The notes below the pieces were generated by a model, which ran no database searches, had not been told where the DNA came from, and saw only the letters and a program-made list of their open reading frames with translations. Shown here in pieces: positions 37,601 through 49,034 of a stretch of DNA of 64,000 nt. The DNA comes from Batillaria attramentaria (lineage: Eukaryota > Mollusca > Gastropoda > Batillariidae): contig JACVVK020000451.1 in NCBI GenBank assembly GCA_018292915.2, forward strand, positions 174,001 through 238,000, in the 5' to 3' direction. A program made the position numbers and the translations under genes. Numbering within the stretch: position 1 is the first letter of the stretch; each line of letters begins with the position of its first letter.

Positions 37601-39661
37601 GTGTGTGTGTGTGTGTAAGTAAAGGGCAGAAGAGATTTTTTATATGCAATACCTGTATTTGTACATGAATTTCCTCTGCATGGTGGGTGTAAGTTCATAA
37701 TTAAGTGACAGGCAGGAGAGATTATGATGAAATACACATACATATTTCTATTTCCTGTGTATTTCAGATATCAGAATACTTCAGGCCATGTTGACTTGGG
37801 TACAGGCAGCCGATGGCAGGACAGGACTGCTGGGTTCAGAGGTCATGGCCGCCTTAACTGCTGCTGTAAACCAGCAGGCGATGAGCAGTGAGCACATGCA
37901 GTGCGTACTGTGTGGGACAAGTATCCTTTGTGATTACTCATACATGTCAGGGGTTTTTCTGCAGTGTAAATACATTTTTTTTTAAACGAGAAGAAAATCA
38001 GTGTTACGTGACCTGGTGGAGAAAAATGTTGCGAAATGATCATTGTTGCGCGGCGACAAGTCTGTTACGTGGTGAATATTCGCAGAGCCCGTCGTCTTAC
38101 CGAGGATTACGATGACAGTCAGGCAAACACTCTTCACGTAGCGAGTTCTTATATTGACTGCGGAAGAAGTCTCATTCACTCACAGAAAGACTTGTGAGCG
38201 CGTAGGAAAGTTACAGCTGTGTGGAGTTTATTAGAGCACGTCTCTGGTATCACACTGCACGCTCAAGCTTCGCACATATGAGCTTCTCTCGTGCACACAC
38301 AGCTATCACTTTTCTACGCACTCACAAGTCTTTTTGTGAGTGAATGAGACTTTTTCCGCAGTCAGTATCAGAACTCGCTACATGAAGAGTGTTTGCCTGA
38401 CTGTCATCGTATTTCTCGGTAAGACGACGGGCTCTTCGAACATTCACCACGTAACAAAGTCTTACATAACTAACTCATTCATTCACTATTTAAGTAGTCA
38501 TAGTAATTGTAGCATGTCCAGTGTGTGTTGAAATCAAAAGTTTTATTTTCTTGTGCTGTCTTTGTGCCTCTGTATGTTAGTATATATGGCTGGTTGTGTA
38601 GTATCCGATGACGAGTGACAAATATTGTGATTGCAACCAACATTTTAAAAGTATCATTGTCATTCTCTCTCTCTCTCTCTCTATCTTGAGTTCTTTCTCT
38701 TTGTGGTTAGTAGAATAATACACGTTTTGTAGTTTCCACAACAGCAAGTTAATAAACTGGTGCATTCCTATGTTTGTACTTATATTGTTGGAATGTAAAT
38801 TATCATCATCATCATCATCATCCTTCTCCCTCTCTTTGGCTCTGTGTACACTCTTAGTTATCTTCCTGTGTGCACGATTGTGATTTTTCTTAATACATGC
38901 CAGAACAGGAGTTTGATGGGCTGCTGACAGTGAAATGTGACCAGAAGCATGCATTTGGTGAGACTGACTGTAGTAATGGTCATTGTGTGTGTGTGTGTGT
39001 GCGCGCGCGTGCATGCGTGCTCTGTGTGTGTGGGCGTGAGAGATGGGAAAATGAGGAGGGTGTATGGATGATCACTTCATTTATTGACTTCTAAAGAAAG
39101 ATGTCTTCTGTAATTTTCTGTAGTGAATCTTTTGTAAATGTCTGCTGTCATTTTCTTTTCTTTTTTTTCTTTCTTTTTCAGGACTTTGCTGCCAGACACT
39201 GATGGTATGCGACGATGTGCCGTTCCAGGTGTGTGGGACCTGCGGAGTCTTTGCTAGATCAAGTCGACAGCTTGCAAGTATGTTACAGCTTCTTTGTTGA
39301 TATTAATTTATTTTTAATTTATGGAGTTTGGTTGATCAAATCAGGGCTCATGGCATATGTGAGTGGGGTTTAGCAAATTATTTTAAATATTATTTAACTG
39401 GATTGTTGTTAAGATCCCCTTCGGTATGACATGTAAGTGATCTCTGAGAATATACTTTTAAGCAGACAAGTTTGCAACTATCAAAGTTATGATTTATTTC
39501 TGTGGAAAAAGAACAATAAATCTAGCAAACAAAAACAACACACAGACTTAAAACACCAACAAAACTAAAAAGAAAGCTAACAACAGAAAAAAACAAAAAA
39601 CAAAAAACAAACCAACAATGGAAAAAAGAACTACTTGTGACAACAAACAAAAAGCCCCCCT

Positions 39662-39716
<55 letters not shown>

Positions 39717-39720
39717 CACA

Positions 39721-39771
<51 letters not shown>

Positions 39772-40442
39772 AAACACACACACACACACACACACACCAC
39801 CACCACCACCAACAACAACAACAATAAAACTCAGCAGCAACAAACATACATAAAAAAACGTGTAATGGCAGATGAAAGTAAGTCCATGCTGTCAGTTTAG
39901 TGGAAAAGGGGGGATTTCAAGATGAAAGACATTGATGTAATGGTCTTTTTTGCTCAAATGACACCAGTGGACTTACTTTGTTTTGCCACTACACAGCCAA
40001 TAACACAAACTATTTGTCATGAGTCAGTATTTGATTCACGGCTGTTGCTGACTGTTATACTGTAATGGGGATTTTTGTATTTCTTTTTGGATGATGGTGG
40101 TGGAATATTTTATATAGTTAATCTTACATAGTGTACATTGAGTGAATGGGTTGTTTTTATGTTTTTCATTTTTAATAAATATTTTTATTTATTTTTTAAG
40201 ATTGTAAGGCGCCTAGAGCTCGTTCCCCGGGGATAGGCACCCTATTATTATTATTATTGTATTTTTAAATTAAGTGTTCAAACTCTTGTGTCATTGCTGG
40301 CTGACCATGGAACACTTGTCAACAGAGGTGGGCTGGCTGGTTCATGGTCCGTCAAGGTGCACATTATGTGGAGGCTTCCTCAGCAGTAGTACTGCGCACA
40401 TCTGCTTCTGAATCCGAGTTGCCACCTGCAAGACAGAGTACT

Positions 40443-40479
<37 letters not shown>

Positions 40480-40752
40480 ATATGGTATGGGATTGTTTAC
40501 TTTTATTAAGAATCTGAATATATTCAGTTACAAGCTGAGTCAGTGTGTTTGAGTGTTTTTATTCACCACTTTTGCTTCTCACAGAATGAGAGTGAGGGAG
40601 AGTAAATTAAATGAACCTTTATTGGACAACAGTAAATAGCTGTTTTGTCTGCTGATCAGTTCTCGGCGTTGCTATTTACTACACACAGCCAGAATATTCC
40701 TAAATAGAAGCATTCATAAGAGTTAATCATCATGTGATTGTGCGCGTGCGCA

Positions 40753-40823
<71 letters not shown>

Positions 40824-41054
40824 TCCATTCCAGCCCTTCATATCCCAGTTTCACAGGTACAACTTTGTAAGTGTGACCGATACCAGTACTGGTCACGACA
40901 GAAGCAGAATTCTGGATGTGCGAAGTCTTGTCAAGGACGACAGAACTCTCCGTGTTGCACGTGCCGCCATGGTAACGCGAGCCGAACGAACAAAACGGTC
41001 ATGAAAGCCTTGCTACGAACGGCTCGGGTCATTGGGCAGCGTTTTCACGCGTGA
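27964..41054 (+). CDS. GTF3C4: General transcription factor 3C polypeptide 4 (TFIIIC90) homolog, 20 exons
   Basis: Known role: TFIIIC subunit that bridges DNA-bound TFIIIC to TFIIIB and RNA polymerase III in the nucleus. Exons: 27964-28071, 28393-28528, 28748-28862, 29200-29278, 29727-29856, 30867-30987, 31390-31481, 31891-32057, 32624-32765, 32912-32995, 33703-33814, 34039-34090, 35053-35119, 35445-35592, 36380-36434, 37078-37192, 37768-37920, 38904-38957, 39182-39277, 40834-41054. Sum 2247 bases, 748 residues; human is about 820. Seen: an N-terminal WD-like propeller beginning SWSGDNRIAISVDEEI, with blades such as SSVTSLAWTE and LGVGHADGFVSLL; a helical middle; a C-terminal zinc domain with C620-x2-C623, C637, H641, C646/C647, C661-x2-C664, then a Cys-rich tail. 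Introns 4 (AAG|GCAGGT) and 16 (AAG|GCAAGA) use GC donors, the only choices that keep phase. Introns hold SINEs, a foldback element and GT repeats. I see no AATAAA within 250 bases of the stop. Confidence 0.87.
29073..29120. repeat. (CA)n microsatellite (GTF3C4 intron 3)
   Basis: CA run ending about 80 bases before the exon-4 acceptor. Confidence 0.9.
29897..30330 (+). mobile_element. Probable LINE 3' fragment ending in (ATG)n
   Basis: Lies in GTF3C4 intron 5. The segment ends CATAGGACGTAAAGCAAGC followed by ATGATGATGATG, the kind of short tandem tail seen on RTE-like elements. It holds no usable reading frame. Family assignment is a guess. Confidence 0.35.
34518..35026 (-). mobile_element. 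SINE family A, full-length copy (GTF3C4 intron 12)
   Basis: Poly-T run at the left, body nearly identical to the copy at 20476, and tRNA-like head ending at the right in GGGGGCCGG. High similarity suggests recent activity. Confidence 0.8.
35618..36122 (-). mobile_element. SINE family A, diverged copy (GTF3C4 intron 14)
   Basis: Same order of body and tRNA-like head as the copy 600 bp upstream, but with many substitutions, so an older insertion. Confidence 0.75.
37200..37745. repeat. Tandem blocks each holding a (GT)n run (GTF3C4 intron 16)
   Basis: A 150-200-bp block with AGCAGAAGGGATTTTAGTC, GTGTTTGATGAGAATTTTAC and a GT run occurs two and a half times. Confidence 0.75.
38063..38456. mobile_element. 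394-bp foldback element, TG...CA ends, 5-bp duplication, in GTF3C4 intron 17
   Basis: The ends read TGTTACGTGG and CCACGTAACA, and AAGTC flanks both sides (38058-38062 and 38457-38461). The outer 170 bp or so of each half are inverted copies at about 90% by eye. TG...CA ends with a 5-bp duplication are typical of LTR integration, yet the long inverted arms look like a foldback transposon. Nothing is encoded. Confidence 0.7.
39520..39870. repeat. A/C-only tract with (CA)n (GTF3C4 intron 19)
   Basis: CAAA-rich flanks surround an interrupted CA run; nearly no G or T for 300 bases. Confidence 0.85.
40751..40822. repeat. (CA)n directly before the last GTF3C4 exon
   Basis: Ends 11 bases before the exon-20 boundary at 40834, so it occupies the branch-point/polypyrimidine region. 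Confidence 0.95.
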
Positions 41055-41520
41055 CTGGTGGAGCGAATCCTTGTGATGACGAGTCCCGTTGTCGTGAGGT
41101 CAGTGCTGACTTGGTTGACTTGAGAAGCTGATCATGGTGTTTTCTTGTTTTGTTTTTTTTCAATTCCTGTAGAATCTGATTAGGTGCGCCTTGTGGGGAA
41201 AGACAGTTTGAGATTGATTCGCAGTTTTGTCAGTCATCACGCACATACAACACTAGAGCTTGATAATCAGACATGATTAGAAATTTCGTGTCCTGGCCAA
41301 GAATTAAAGCAAACAATACAAAAAGAGGGGGGGGGGGGGGGGGAGTTACGTAAAATGTCTGTGTATTCCATATAATGCAAAACTTTACGACAGTTGCCAG
41401 TTACTGGGCAGAACTTTTAAGGGCAGGCCAAAAGTTGGTCACGAGCAGCTAATACCCTTTATCATATTTATATCGGTATCCGTTCCCGCATTTCCAATCA
41501 GACCAGAAAACAAACATTAA

Positions 41521-41862
41521 TCACAACATCCCCCCCCCCAAAAAAAAAACAAAAAAAAAACAACAAACCAACAACAACAAACCAACCAACAAAACAACAA
41601 AAAAAAAAACCCCAAACAAACAAAAAACAACAACAACAACAAACACAGGTCCTCTGGTTTTCCTCTCCTAGCAAAATTTATGAAACGATAGATGGGTGCA
41701 GGTGGTGCTGCAATGTGCTACTGATACGCTTCCCTAAGGCAGCAGTACCCCAAATTTCCCATGGCCCAAATGGTAAAAAAGACAGCCCCCCCCCCCCCCA
41801 AAAAAAAAGGCAATAAAAAACAACAAACTACAACAACATAAACAACAACAACAACAACAACG
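41521..41862. repeat. A/C-rich low-complexity tracts
   Basis: Two C-run/A-run junctions (41530 and 41787) with CAA arrays, separated by a SINE-like fragment. Confidence 0.75.
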
Positions 41863-42338
41863 ACGTGAACTTACCGGAAAACAATTGAAAATCTTCCGTT
41901 GTTCAGCACCGACTGTGGTGAACACGTGTAGAGGTGTCGCCGGGTGTCGGGCCCAAACCAAGCGGTGCTCACAAGGCAATCCCTGCGTCTGTGTGCGTGC
42001 AAAATCCGAAGTGTAAACCTCCCAACCGACTATTAATACAGCGATTATCTTTAGCTGGAGTCAGCGTTATCTCTACTTCACACGGTAGGAAGGGACCACT
42101 TGACACAATGTTTAAGTTGCCTTGTTGAGTTTGTCAGTATTGAAATACAACACTGTACTCATCTTCACGTTGTCACAAAGATTTTATATTGTTACGGGAG
42201 TACGGAGAGGCAGTCTGTGAACTTTGACGCTTCCCTAACGTGTGTATTAGATCAGTCAAGTCAGGTTCGTGTCCCCGTGACTATAGATGTTAAAGACCGG
42301 GGGGAAGGAGTGGATTCTAACGTGACTAAGTCCGTGTG

Positions 42339-42339
<1 letters not shown>

Positions 42340-42392
<53 letters not shown>

Positions 42393-42412
42393 CATCATCA
42401 TCATCATCATCA
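42340..42412. repeat. (CA)n(CAT)n microsatellite
   Basis: CA run followed by seven CAT units. Confidence 0.95.
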
Positions 42413-43344
42413 GTGCACATACACACACGCGCGCGTTTCATACTGTGACAAACTGACATTTGCTACTTACTTTTGAAAGTGTTCCTATGTATATGTTCAG
42501 CACGGAAATTTCCACGAAACACATGCTTGCATGACTGAGGCATAGTTTTTCAGTTTCAGCTCAGTCACACATGGCCCAAGATGTGAAATTCCCCTATCTT
42601 CAAGTTCAGTTTTTCCCGTCGCACATGCAAAGAAACGGATTAGAGTCCGACCAGCTTGGCCTCAGACAGAAGTGCAAGTGACCAATGCAACAGGTGTCCC
42701 AGGTAGGACCGATATATCGACTGCCACGCAGCAAGATGGGAACCTTAGCACCTGTTGTATCCCTAACCTCAATACAGCCACTACCACCCCCACCCCCCCC
42801 CCCCTAACCTCCCAGCCTGTTTTGCCGATGTCGGTTTTGTGTACCAGTCTTAGTAGTGGAAGCTCAGGTTGCCACGTCATAAGATTCTGACCGATGTCCT
42901 ATAATCCTACAATGACTTCACGCCACGTTACAGTTCCTCTCTAGCCTGCGTTATCTTTGTCTCTGATAAGCTGTGCAGACACTGGTGGTTCCCACACGCC
43001 AAGCCATGATGCGCCCTGTTGCCATTTTGGTTGATACGTGGAACTAGTTTTTATTTGTATAAAATGTATTTATTATTTTTTTTTTTTTTTTTTTTTTTGG
43101 GGGGGGGGGGGGGTAATTAAATTACTAGCCATGCCATTTAACTCTCACACTCGAGCTTTCGACGTGTTCCTTAGTGTTCAAATGTGACCATGGAGTGATG
43201 GAGAAGCAGTTTCCCGTATTTCAATTGACAATTCACTATATCTTCTTTAGTACCCCCCAAAATTAAGACACATAGCTGACTCTAAAGTCTCGGGTAGCCT
43301 GCTTCACGGGTGACTGACAGCAGCTCTTGGCATTCGACAAAATA

Positions 43345-43457
43345 CGGGTGGGTGGGTGTTTGGGGGTTTAACGTCCTTTCCCACCACAGACGGGTGATAT
43401 CAAAGACGGGGCAACAATGAAAAAGCCAGCACAAATATTTGGCCCCAGCCGGGATAT
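43345..43457 (-). mobile_element. SINE family B, truncated copy
   Basis: Tail half only, in the intergenic block after GTF3C4; preceded by GTGGGTGGGTG. Confidence 0.6.
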
Positions 43458-44701
43458 CGACAAAATACGCCAAGAAGAAATGACTGACTATCTAGCTCTA
43501 CATAACACAACATCAGTAATGCTTTTAGATTCATTCTTATCATTAGGAAATAGCCTTTTCATTAAGGGCAGTCATGATTTCAACAGGATGACTTCCACTA
43601 CAAAATAAGACTAACCAGAAACAGATTCCTCCTCCAATCTTGCATTGATTTGACAACTACGGACGAATGACCCAGCAACAGGGACAAAAGCGGTGTGATA
43701 GGCGAAAAGACAAACAGAACATTCGATACTTGGCAAACGGACTGTCTTACCACAGCACGTGTGCTGAATGTTTCAGCTGCAAAGGTGCTCGGGAACCGTA
43801 AACGACATTTGTGTAGGCCAACGTGTCTGGTTTCAAGTTGACGATATTCTTGTTATTCATTCGCCATCGTCATCGTAAAATGTTAAGAGTGAAGCACAAA
43901 AAGCAATGCCCATATGAAGGTGCTTATATGAACAAAAACCGCATAAACTTTGCGGAAACGCCATACACTAGTAAAGGAGAAAAACTTTAAGAACCGGAAA
44001 GATAACTGACATGGCGGAAATGTTATTGTGAACTAACGTCATTATTTTCGTAGGGGGAGGGGGGTGGGTGGGTGCATGGACAACCGTTCAAGACTTCTTC
44101 TGCGGGCCGAGATCTCGAGAGAGAGAGAGACTTTGATAGTTTTCGTTGGTGTCTTTCTTGACCTTTCATTGCGGATCTTTTTTAAAAAATATCGTTCACT
44201 GACGTGCTGAAATAACGCTCCTTGCGAACAGTTTGAAAGCAACCAGTAAACGCCGGGTGGAAACTGAGGAACCCCTTTCTTCCCATTTGCCAATAAACCA
44301 TCTCCCCCCCCTACCCCCCCCCCTCACACCTCCACTCACCCACCAATAATTTTATGATCAGGTGAGTACGAATGAACGGGCTCGTTTGCCGCAGCGGTGG
44401 CATGGAAAACGTCAGTTGTTAACTATGCGTTTGAACATATGGATAGCGCCCCCCGGCCATCCCATGCAGCTGAGACAAAATCAACATCGAAAATCTTTGC
44501 ACCTCGTCTCAAATGCAGGAGGGGGAAAAGAAAACGAAACAACAACAAACAAAACACAAAAAACCCAGAGAAGAAGAAGTAAAAGCCACAATTACTTGGC
44601 TTCCACAGTGTGCTGTATAGAAACAATACTGATCTCATGCCATGCAGTTCAATAGTTTGTTGTTGTTGTTGTTGTTGCTGTTTTTTTTGCAGGAGACTTA
44701 C

Positions 44702-44907
44702 CTTTCAGCGCAGACTCAGTGACGCTACGGTGACCGTGAGGTGTCTGCTTCCTTGACGTCGTCTCTGTGGAGTACGGGGAAGATGTTGAGGTCTCCGTCT
44801 TCAAAGTGTCGGTCAGACACCAAGTCCTGCCTGACTGACGTTGATGGCTGTGACCATGCAGATAACGGTGCACGACGCGTCACAAGTCGACCCTGTGTGG
44901 CGGTATG
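44702..44907 (-). other. Possible orphan 5' exon of an unidentified gene
   Basis: The minus strand has a TATA-like GATAAAA at 44933-44939 and, about 230 bases later, a near-perfect donor CTGAAAG|GTAAGT after 44702. The sequence between is free of low-complexity repeats and could be a leader exon. I cannot find a matching coding exon downstream (below 44700), so its gene is unknown and the call may be chance. Confidence 0.25.
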
Positions 44908-45557
44908 AACGGGACGATGGTGCTCGCCCCTGTTTTATCCTCCCCCCTTGTTGCCTCCTCTTGCTCTGCCGGGAACCGGCCCAGCTGTTGAAAAACACCG
45001 CCCCTTTCAGGCAGATACTCCCCCTGGGTAATACACAGATAATAGTTTCTCAAGTGTTAAAGGAGCACGCCCGCGTTTGCATGATAAAAATTGATGTCAC
45101 ATGCTGATACACAAGATGGGAGCTGAATTTGGGGTTGCAATATGTGGCTACAAGGACCACTTCCGGTTCTTTCAAGTTAGGCATTGAAGTCGATGTACCT
45201 GTATTTGGATTTGTCCTAAAAACTTGATGGTTTGTTTGTGAACTGATCAGTATACAATTGTATGTATATTTTGGGATTGCGAAAAATTGATAGCAGTATA
45301 TCACTCTTCGATACAACCTTCGCACGTAAAATACACTTGCTCCTTTAATTCAGTACTGATAGAAAAGGAAACGGTAATGACTGCGAAGTGGTTACAAGTT
45401 AAGCAAATAAAAGCGACATAAAAGGGACAGAAACCACTTAACTTTCACAAAGGACGGCACAGGTCAACGTTTCGGCTATCGCCTTCCTCAGGAAACATGC
45501 TTCAGTACTGATAACTGTAGAAAAACGTTTGCAGCTCGATTTCCCTGCATTTCATAG

Positions 45558-45732
45558 GGAGCCGGGATAGCCGAACAGTAGAGTGTTACACCTTCAATGC
45601 TCGGATCATGAGTTCGAATCCCGGCTTGGGCCAAATATTTGCGCTGGTCTTTTACTCATTGCCCCGTCTTTAATATCACCCGTACGCGGTGGAGAAGGAC
45701 GTTAAACTTGCCAAAGACCCATCCGCCCACCC
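45558..45732 (+). mobile_element. SINE family B copy
   Basis: GGAGCCGGGATAGCCGAACAG head, B box GAGTTCGAATCCCGG, and the family tail ending GACGTTAAAC. Confidence 0.7.
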
Positions 45733-45775
45733 TAACTGCATTTCATGTTCAGCCGGTTGGTTCCCAAACAGCCCG

Positions 45776-45862
45776 TGTGTGTGTGTGTGTGTGTGTGTGT
45801 TGTGTGTGTGTGTGTGTGTGTGTGTGTGCATGTGTGTGTGTGTGTGCATGTGTGTATGCGTG
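45776..45862. repeat. Interrupted (GT)n microsatellite
   Basis: GT run with TT, GC and AT breaks. Confidence 0.95.
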
Positions 45863-46634
45863 TGACTTGTTTGTGTGTATGTGAAAAGGAAAAACAAAAA
45901 CAAAACAAAACAAGTTGAATAAAGAACGGCTGGGTAAGTGAAAGGAGGAACTGGCAACCAAGGGAAGATCAAAAGTCAGCCAGTCAGTCGCAGCTAACCA
46001 CGTCATGAGCATTTTGGCAAATTCATTATTTTGCCACCCTCACACCGAAACAAACTTGTCACTTGTCACAACTGGGCTGTGATGGCACCTGATGAGAACT
46101 GAATACGCTACGGCCAATGACTGACGTGCAAACCGGCCGAGCAAAAGAAATTTTTACTTTTTAAAAAAAAGTTTTTGTCGGTCACCCAATTCACTCCCAC
46201 CGCCCCACCTTTCCCTAAAAAAAAGGAAAAAAAAACAATAAAGAGTGAAAACTGCACATAATAGGTTAGGAAAAGCACGACTACGGGCGAACCCCGAGTA
46301 ACCATGAAGGCGGGAAACATCACTGTCATCTTGCAGCACCGGAAGTAGGCAATCTGGTGGATCCCATGGAGATAACGCCTGCGTGCTGGTACAGTTTGAA
46401 TCCCTAGCAAGGATATACTATGTGTGGTGGTTATGGGTGGTTACAGTGGTTACGTCTGAGTTCAGTTTGCCGGTTCGAAACCAGGCCAAGACGCCCCCCC
46501 CCCCCCTTTATTATTTTTTTTTTTAGCCTACTACTGTGACTGACAGATTGCTCAGTGACCTCTCAAGGCTTTTATCCCTCACTGATTTGTCCAGCGTCAC
46601 TTTGAGGTGACCAGCTGACATCGACAGTTAAACG

Positions 46635-46960
46635 CAAAAACAAAACAGAAAATAAGCAAACAAAAGCAAAAACAAGCACCGCCCCCCCCCCCTCCAAAAA
46701 AAATAAAATAAAATCACAAAAAAACACAAAGCAACCCCCCCCCCCCCCCCCCAGTCTCCCAAGAACCCCCCCCCCCAAAAAAAAAAAAAACAAAAAAAAA
46801 CAACAACAAACAAACCAAAACAAACAAACAAACAAACAACAACAACAACAACACACTCGCACACACAAAAAAACGAAGAAACAAACTAAATCACCAAACC
46901 AAACAAACCAAACCAAAAGAACCACACCACAAAACAAAATATTATCACAAAACACCGTGA
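46635..46960. repeat. A/C-only low-complexity tract
   Basis: Multiple C-run/A-run junctions and CAA/CAAA arrays over about 320 bases. Confidence 0.85.
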
Positions 46961-47117
46961 CTGAATAGAATTTGAAGGACGGCAATTTCACTCATAGTGC
47001 AGGGCATTATTATTACTTTAGAGTATACTTATTTTCACTGGTATCACTCAAAAAAGAGCGGGCGGGCGGGTGGCTGACCGGGTGGGAGGGTGACACTGTG
47101 AATTATAACAGGGAAAA

Positions 47118-47212
47118 CCTGACTGGCCTCTTCGGACAATGGACCGGGAGACCCGGCTTCGAATCCCAGCCGAGGCAAGCGGGATATTTCCTACCCAGGT
47201 CGGCTCCTACCT
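47118..47212 (+). mobile_element. SINE family A, head fragment
   Basis: Holds CAATGGACCGGGAGACC, a B box (GGCTTCGAATCCCAGCC) and GAGGCAAGCGGGA as in family A, then breaks off into a different SINE tail. Confidence 0.5.
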
Positions 47213-47387
47213 TAAATCATCATCAAGAACAAATCAGACGAGTCACATTCAGTCGTGCAGACTCTTTTACGGTGCCTGTCTCACCTTCGTGTACTCACTC
47301 ACGCACAATATCAAGTGTGCACGTTGAAGATCCTATTCCAAACGGGAACGGAAAACAATTGCACACCATTAATTATACTACTACTAC

Positions 47388-47792
47388 TGCTAATAATAAT
47401 AATAATGAGTATTGTATAGGCGCTTTACCCAATTTCATGAATCGGCTGAGCGCCGCGAACTGAACCCAACACGCAGGCTCACGTGAATAACACGCATTCT
47501 CTCACACACTGGACATAAACACATTGCAATCAAGTGGTGCGAAGGGTCAGCTCAGCTATTTAAATTTCGGAATTTAGAATTGCATTTATTTTTCAAATTT
47601 AGCGGGCTGATCATTTCCAAATCAGAGGAAAGGAGGTGGGGGGGGGGGAGGAGGAGCCGGAGTATCCGGAGAGAACCCCCGACGATCGGCTCGAATGAAC
47701 GGTGCCACATTCTTTGCCCCGAGTGGGACTTGAACCCCTGACCTCTCGCATTGGTGACAAGCCTCAACCAATAGACCACCGACCGCCCCATT
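47388..47792 (-). mobile_element. SINE family C with (AAT)n tail
   Basis: tRNA-like head at the right (minus GGTCTATTGGTTGAGGC; B box GGGTTCAAGTCCC as GGGACTTGAACCCC on plus). The body carries GTATTGTATAGGCGC and the tail is a run of AAT units at the left. Confidence 0.65.
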
Positions 47793-48824
47793 CATGCAAA
47801 AGATAAAGAAGGTTGGCGTTATGCTAGGGGACGCGCTCCCCTGGGACTGGGGGTTGGGGGGGGGGTGTTACTCGAATTTCCCTGCAACTGTATAATAAAA
47901 GCGTATAAATAAAATAAATAAACAAGATAAAAAAGAAGAAGAAGAAGAAGACACGTCAGTGTGACCAATTCTGGCTGTATTGAAAAGGCGCGCCCTATCA
48001 GTCAATCGTGCAGCGAGCCAAGACGCATGTCGGGATGACAGATACAGACATCTGGCGTTGAGCCTTCAAACGCTGGCTTGAGACTGACAAGATAATTTAT
48101 TACGGGTACTCAGTAAACGGGTGGCACGTGGCACAGTTATCCACCAGTCAAGGGGGGGTGGGGGGGGGGGGAAGAGGCTGCGGTTTACAATTACAGTAGT
48201 GCTTGGGTGTCGGGTATATTGCTGGCTGACCGGGTGCCAGCACCGAGTCAGTCACGGTAACCAGCAGATGTCCACGTGAGTATCCTTATTACTCAACTCA
48301 GTTCCCGCCACCAGCCACATACACCTACTGCTCGTGTCCCATCATTGTTATCGGGGTGAAAATGACGGCTGTCTCTGTCTCCGATTACTGAGGGGGTTTA
48401 GTGGGGGAAAGATAGTACAGTATGTCTGCAGTGCTGGTGGTCGGGTGTCACGTGACTGGTTCCCAGGAGTGCACCGTCACGAGCCCCGATAACCTGCTGT
48501 TGCTTTACCGTCACGTGACCACTGTACCTTGTGTGGCCAGAACGTGCTCACCAAAAGATACCAACACATTTGCTTTTTATTCTTTGTTCCTTTTTTAAAA
48601 TAGCAGACACGCCCTTTCCTGCTATTGTGAAATGTAGGTGGCATATTTCTTGGTGTTGCACTTTGATGAACTGATGTAATTGTAAAGCAAAATAACCACC
48701 AGCTAGTGTTGTGCTGAATATTCTGTGATCCCATGCTTGTTAAAATAAATGCAACACATATTAATTTAGAAACAAATCACATTTTTGTCTCAACGTTTTC
48801 ACACTTAGTGATTTAAGGGGTATT

Positions 48825-48856
<32 letters not shown>

Positions 48857-49028
48857 CACGCACACACGCACACACACACACACAGAAACAAAAACCTGAA
48901 AGCAACACCAACAATTACAGTAACAAACATTCCAAAACAATAACAAGAAGAAGAAAAAACTCCACCACAAAGGAAACAAAGATGCAAAGAAACAAACGAA
49001 CACTTTATACATCAGTGATCCAGTTTCT

Positions 49029-49034
49029 TTTATT
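49029..49034 (-). promoter_or_regulatory. ANKZF1: ANKZF1 polyadenylation signal overlapping the stop codon
   Basis: The minus strand reads ACACAATAAAAG; the TAA stop at 49030-49032 sits inside AATAAA, as in IPK. A very short 3' UTR is implied. Confidence 0.55.

Larger units (their letters stand above)
41055..49028. other. Intergenic between GTF3C4 and ANKZF1
   Basis: Holds SINE copies, A/C tracts, a T-run/G-run junction (43080-43113), microsatellites and one possible orphan first exon. Isolated donor-like sites at 44361 and 48275 have no supported exon. Confidence 0.55.

Noticed and set aside
46572..46991. Apparent hydrophobic membrane proteins (also at 8002, 15545, 49319, 55419, 60005)
   Set aside because: Phe/Cys/Val/Gly-rich translations of the complement of A/C-only tracts; low complexity, not proteins.
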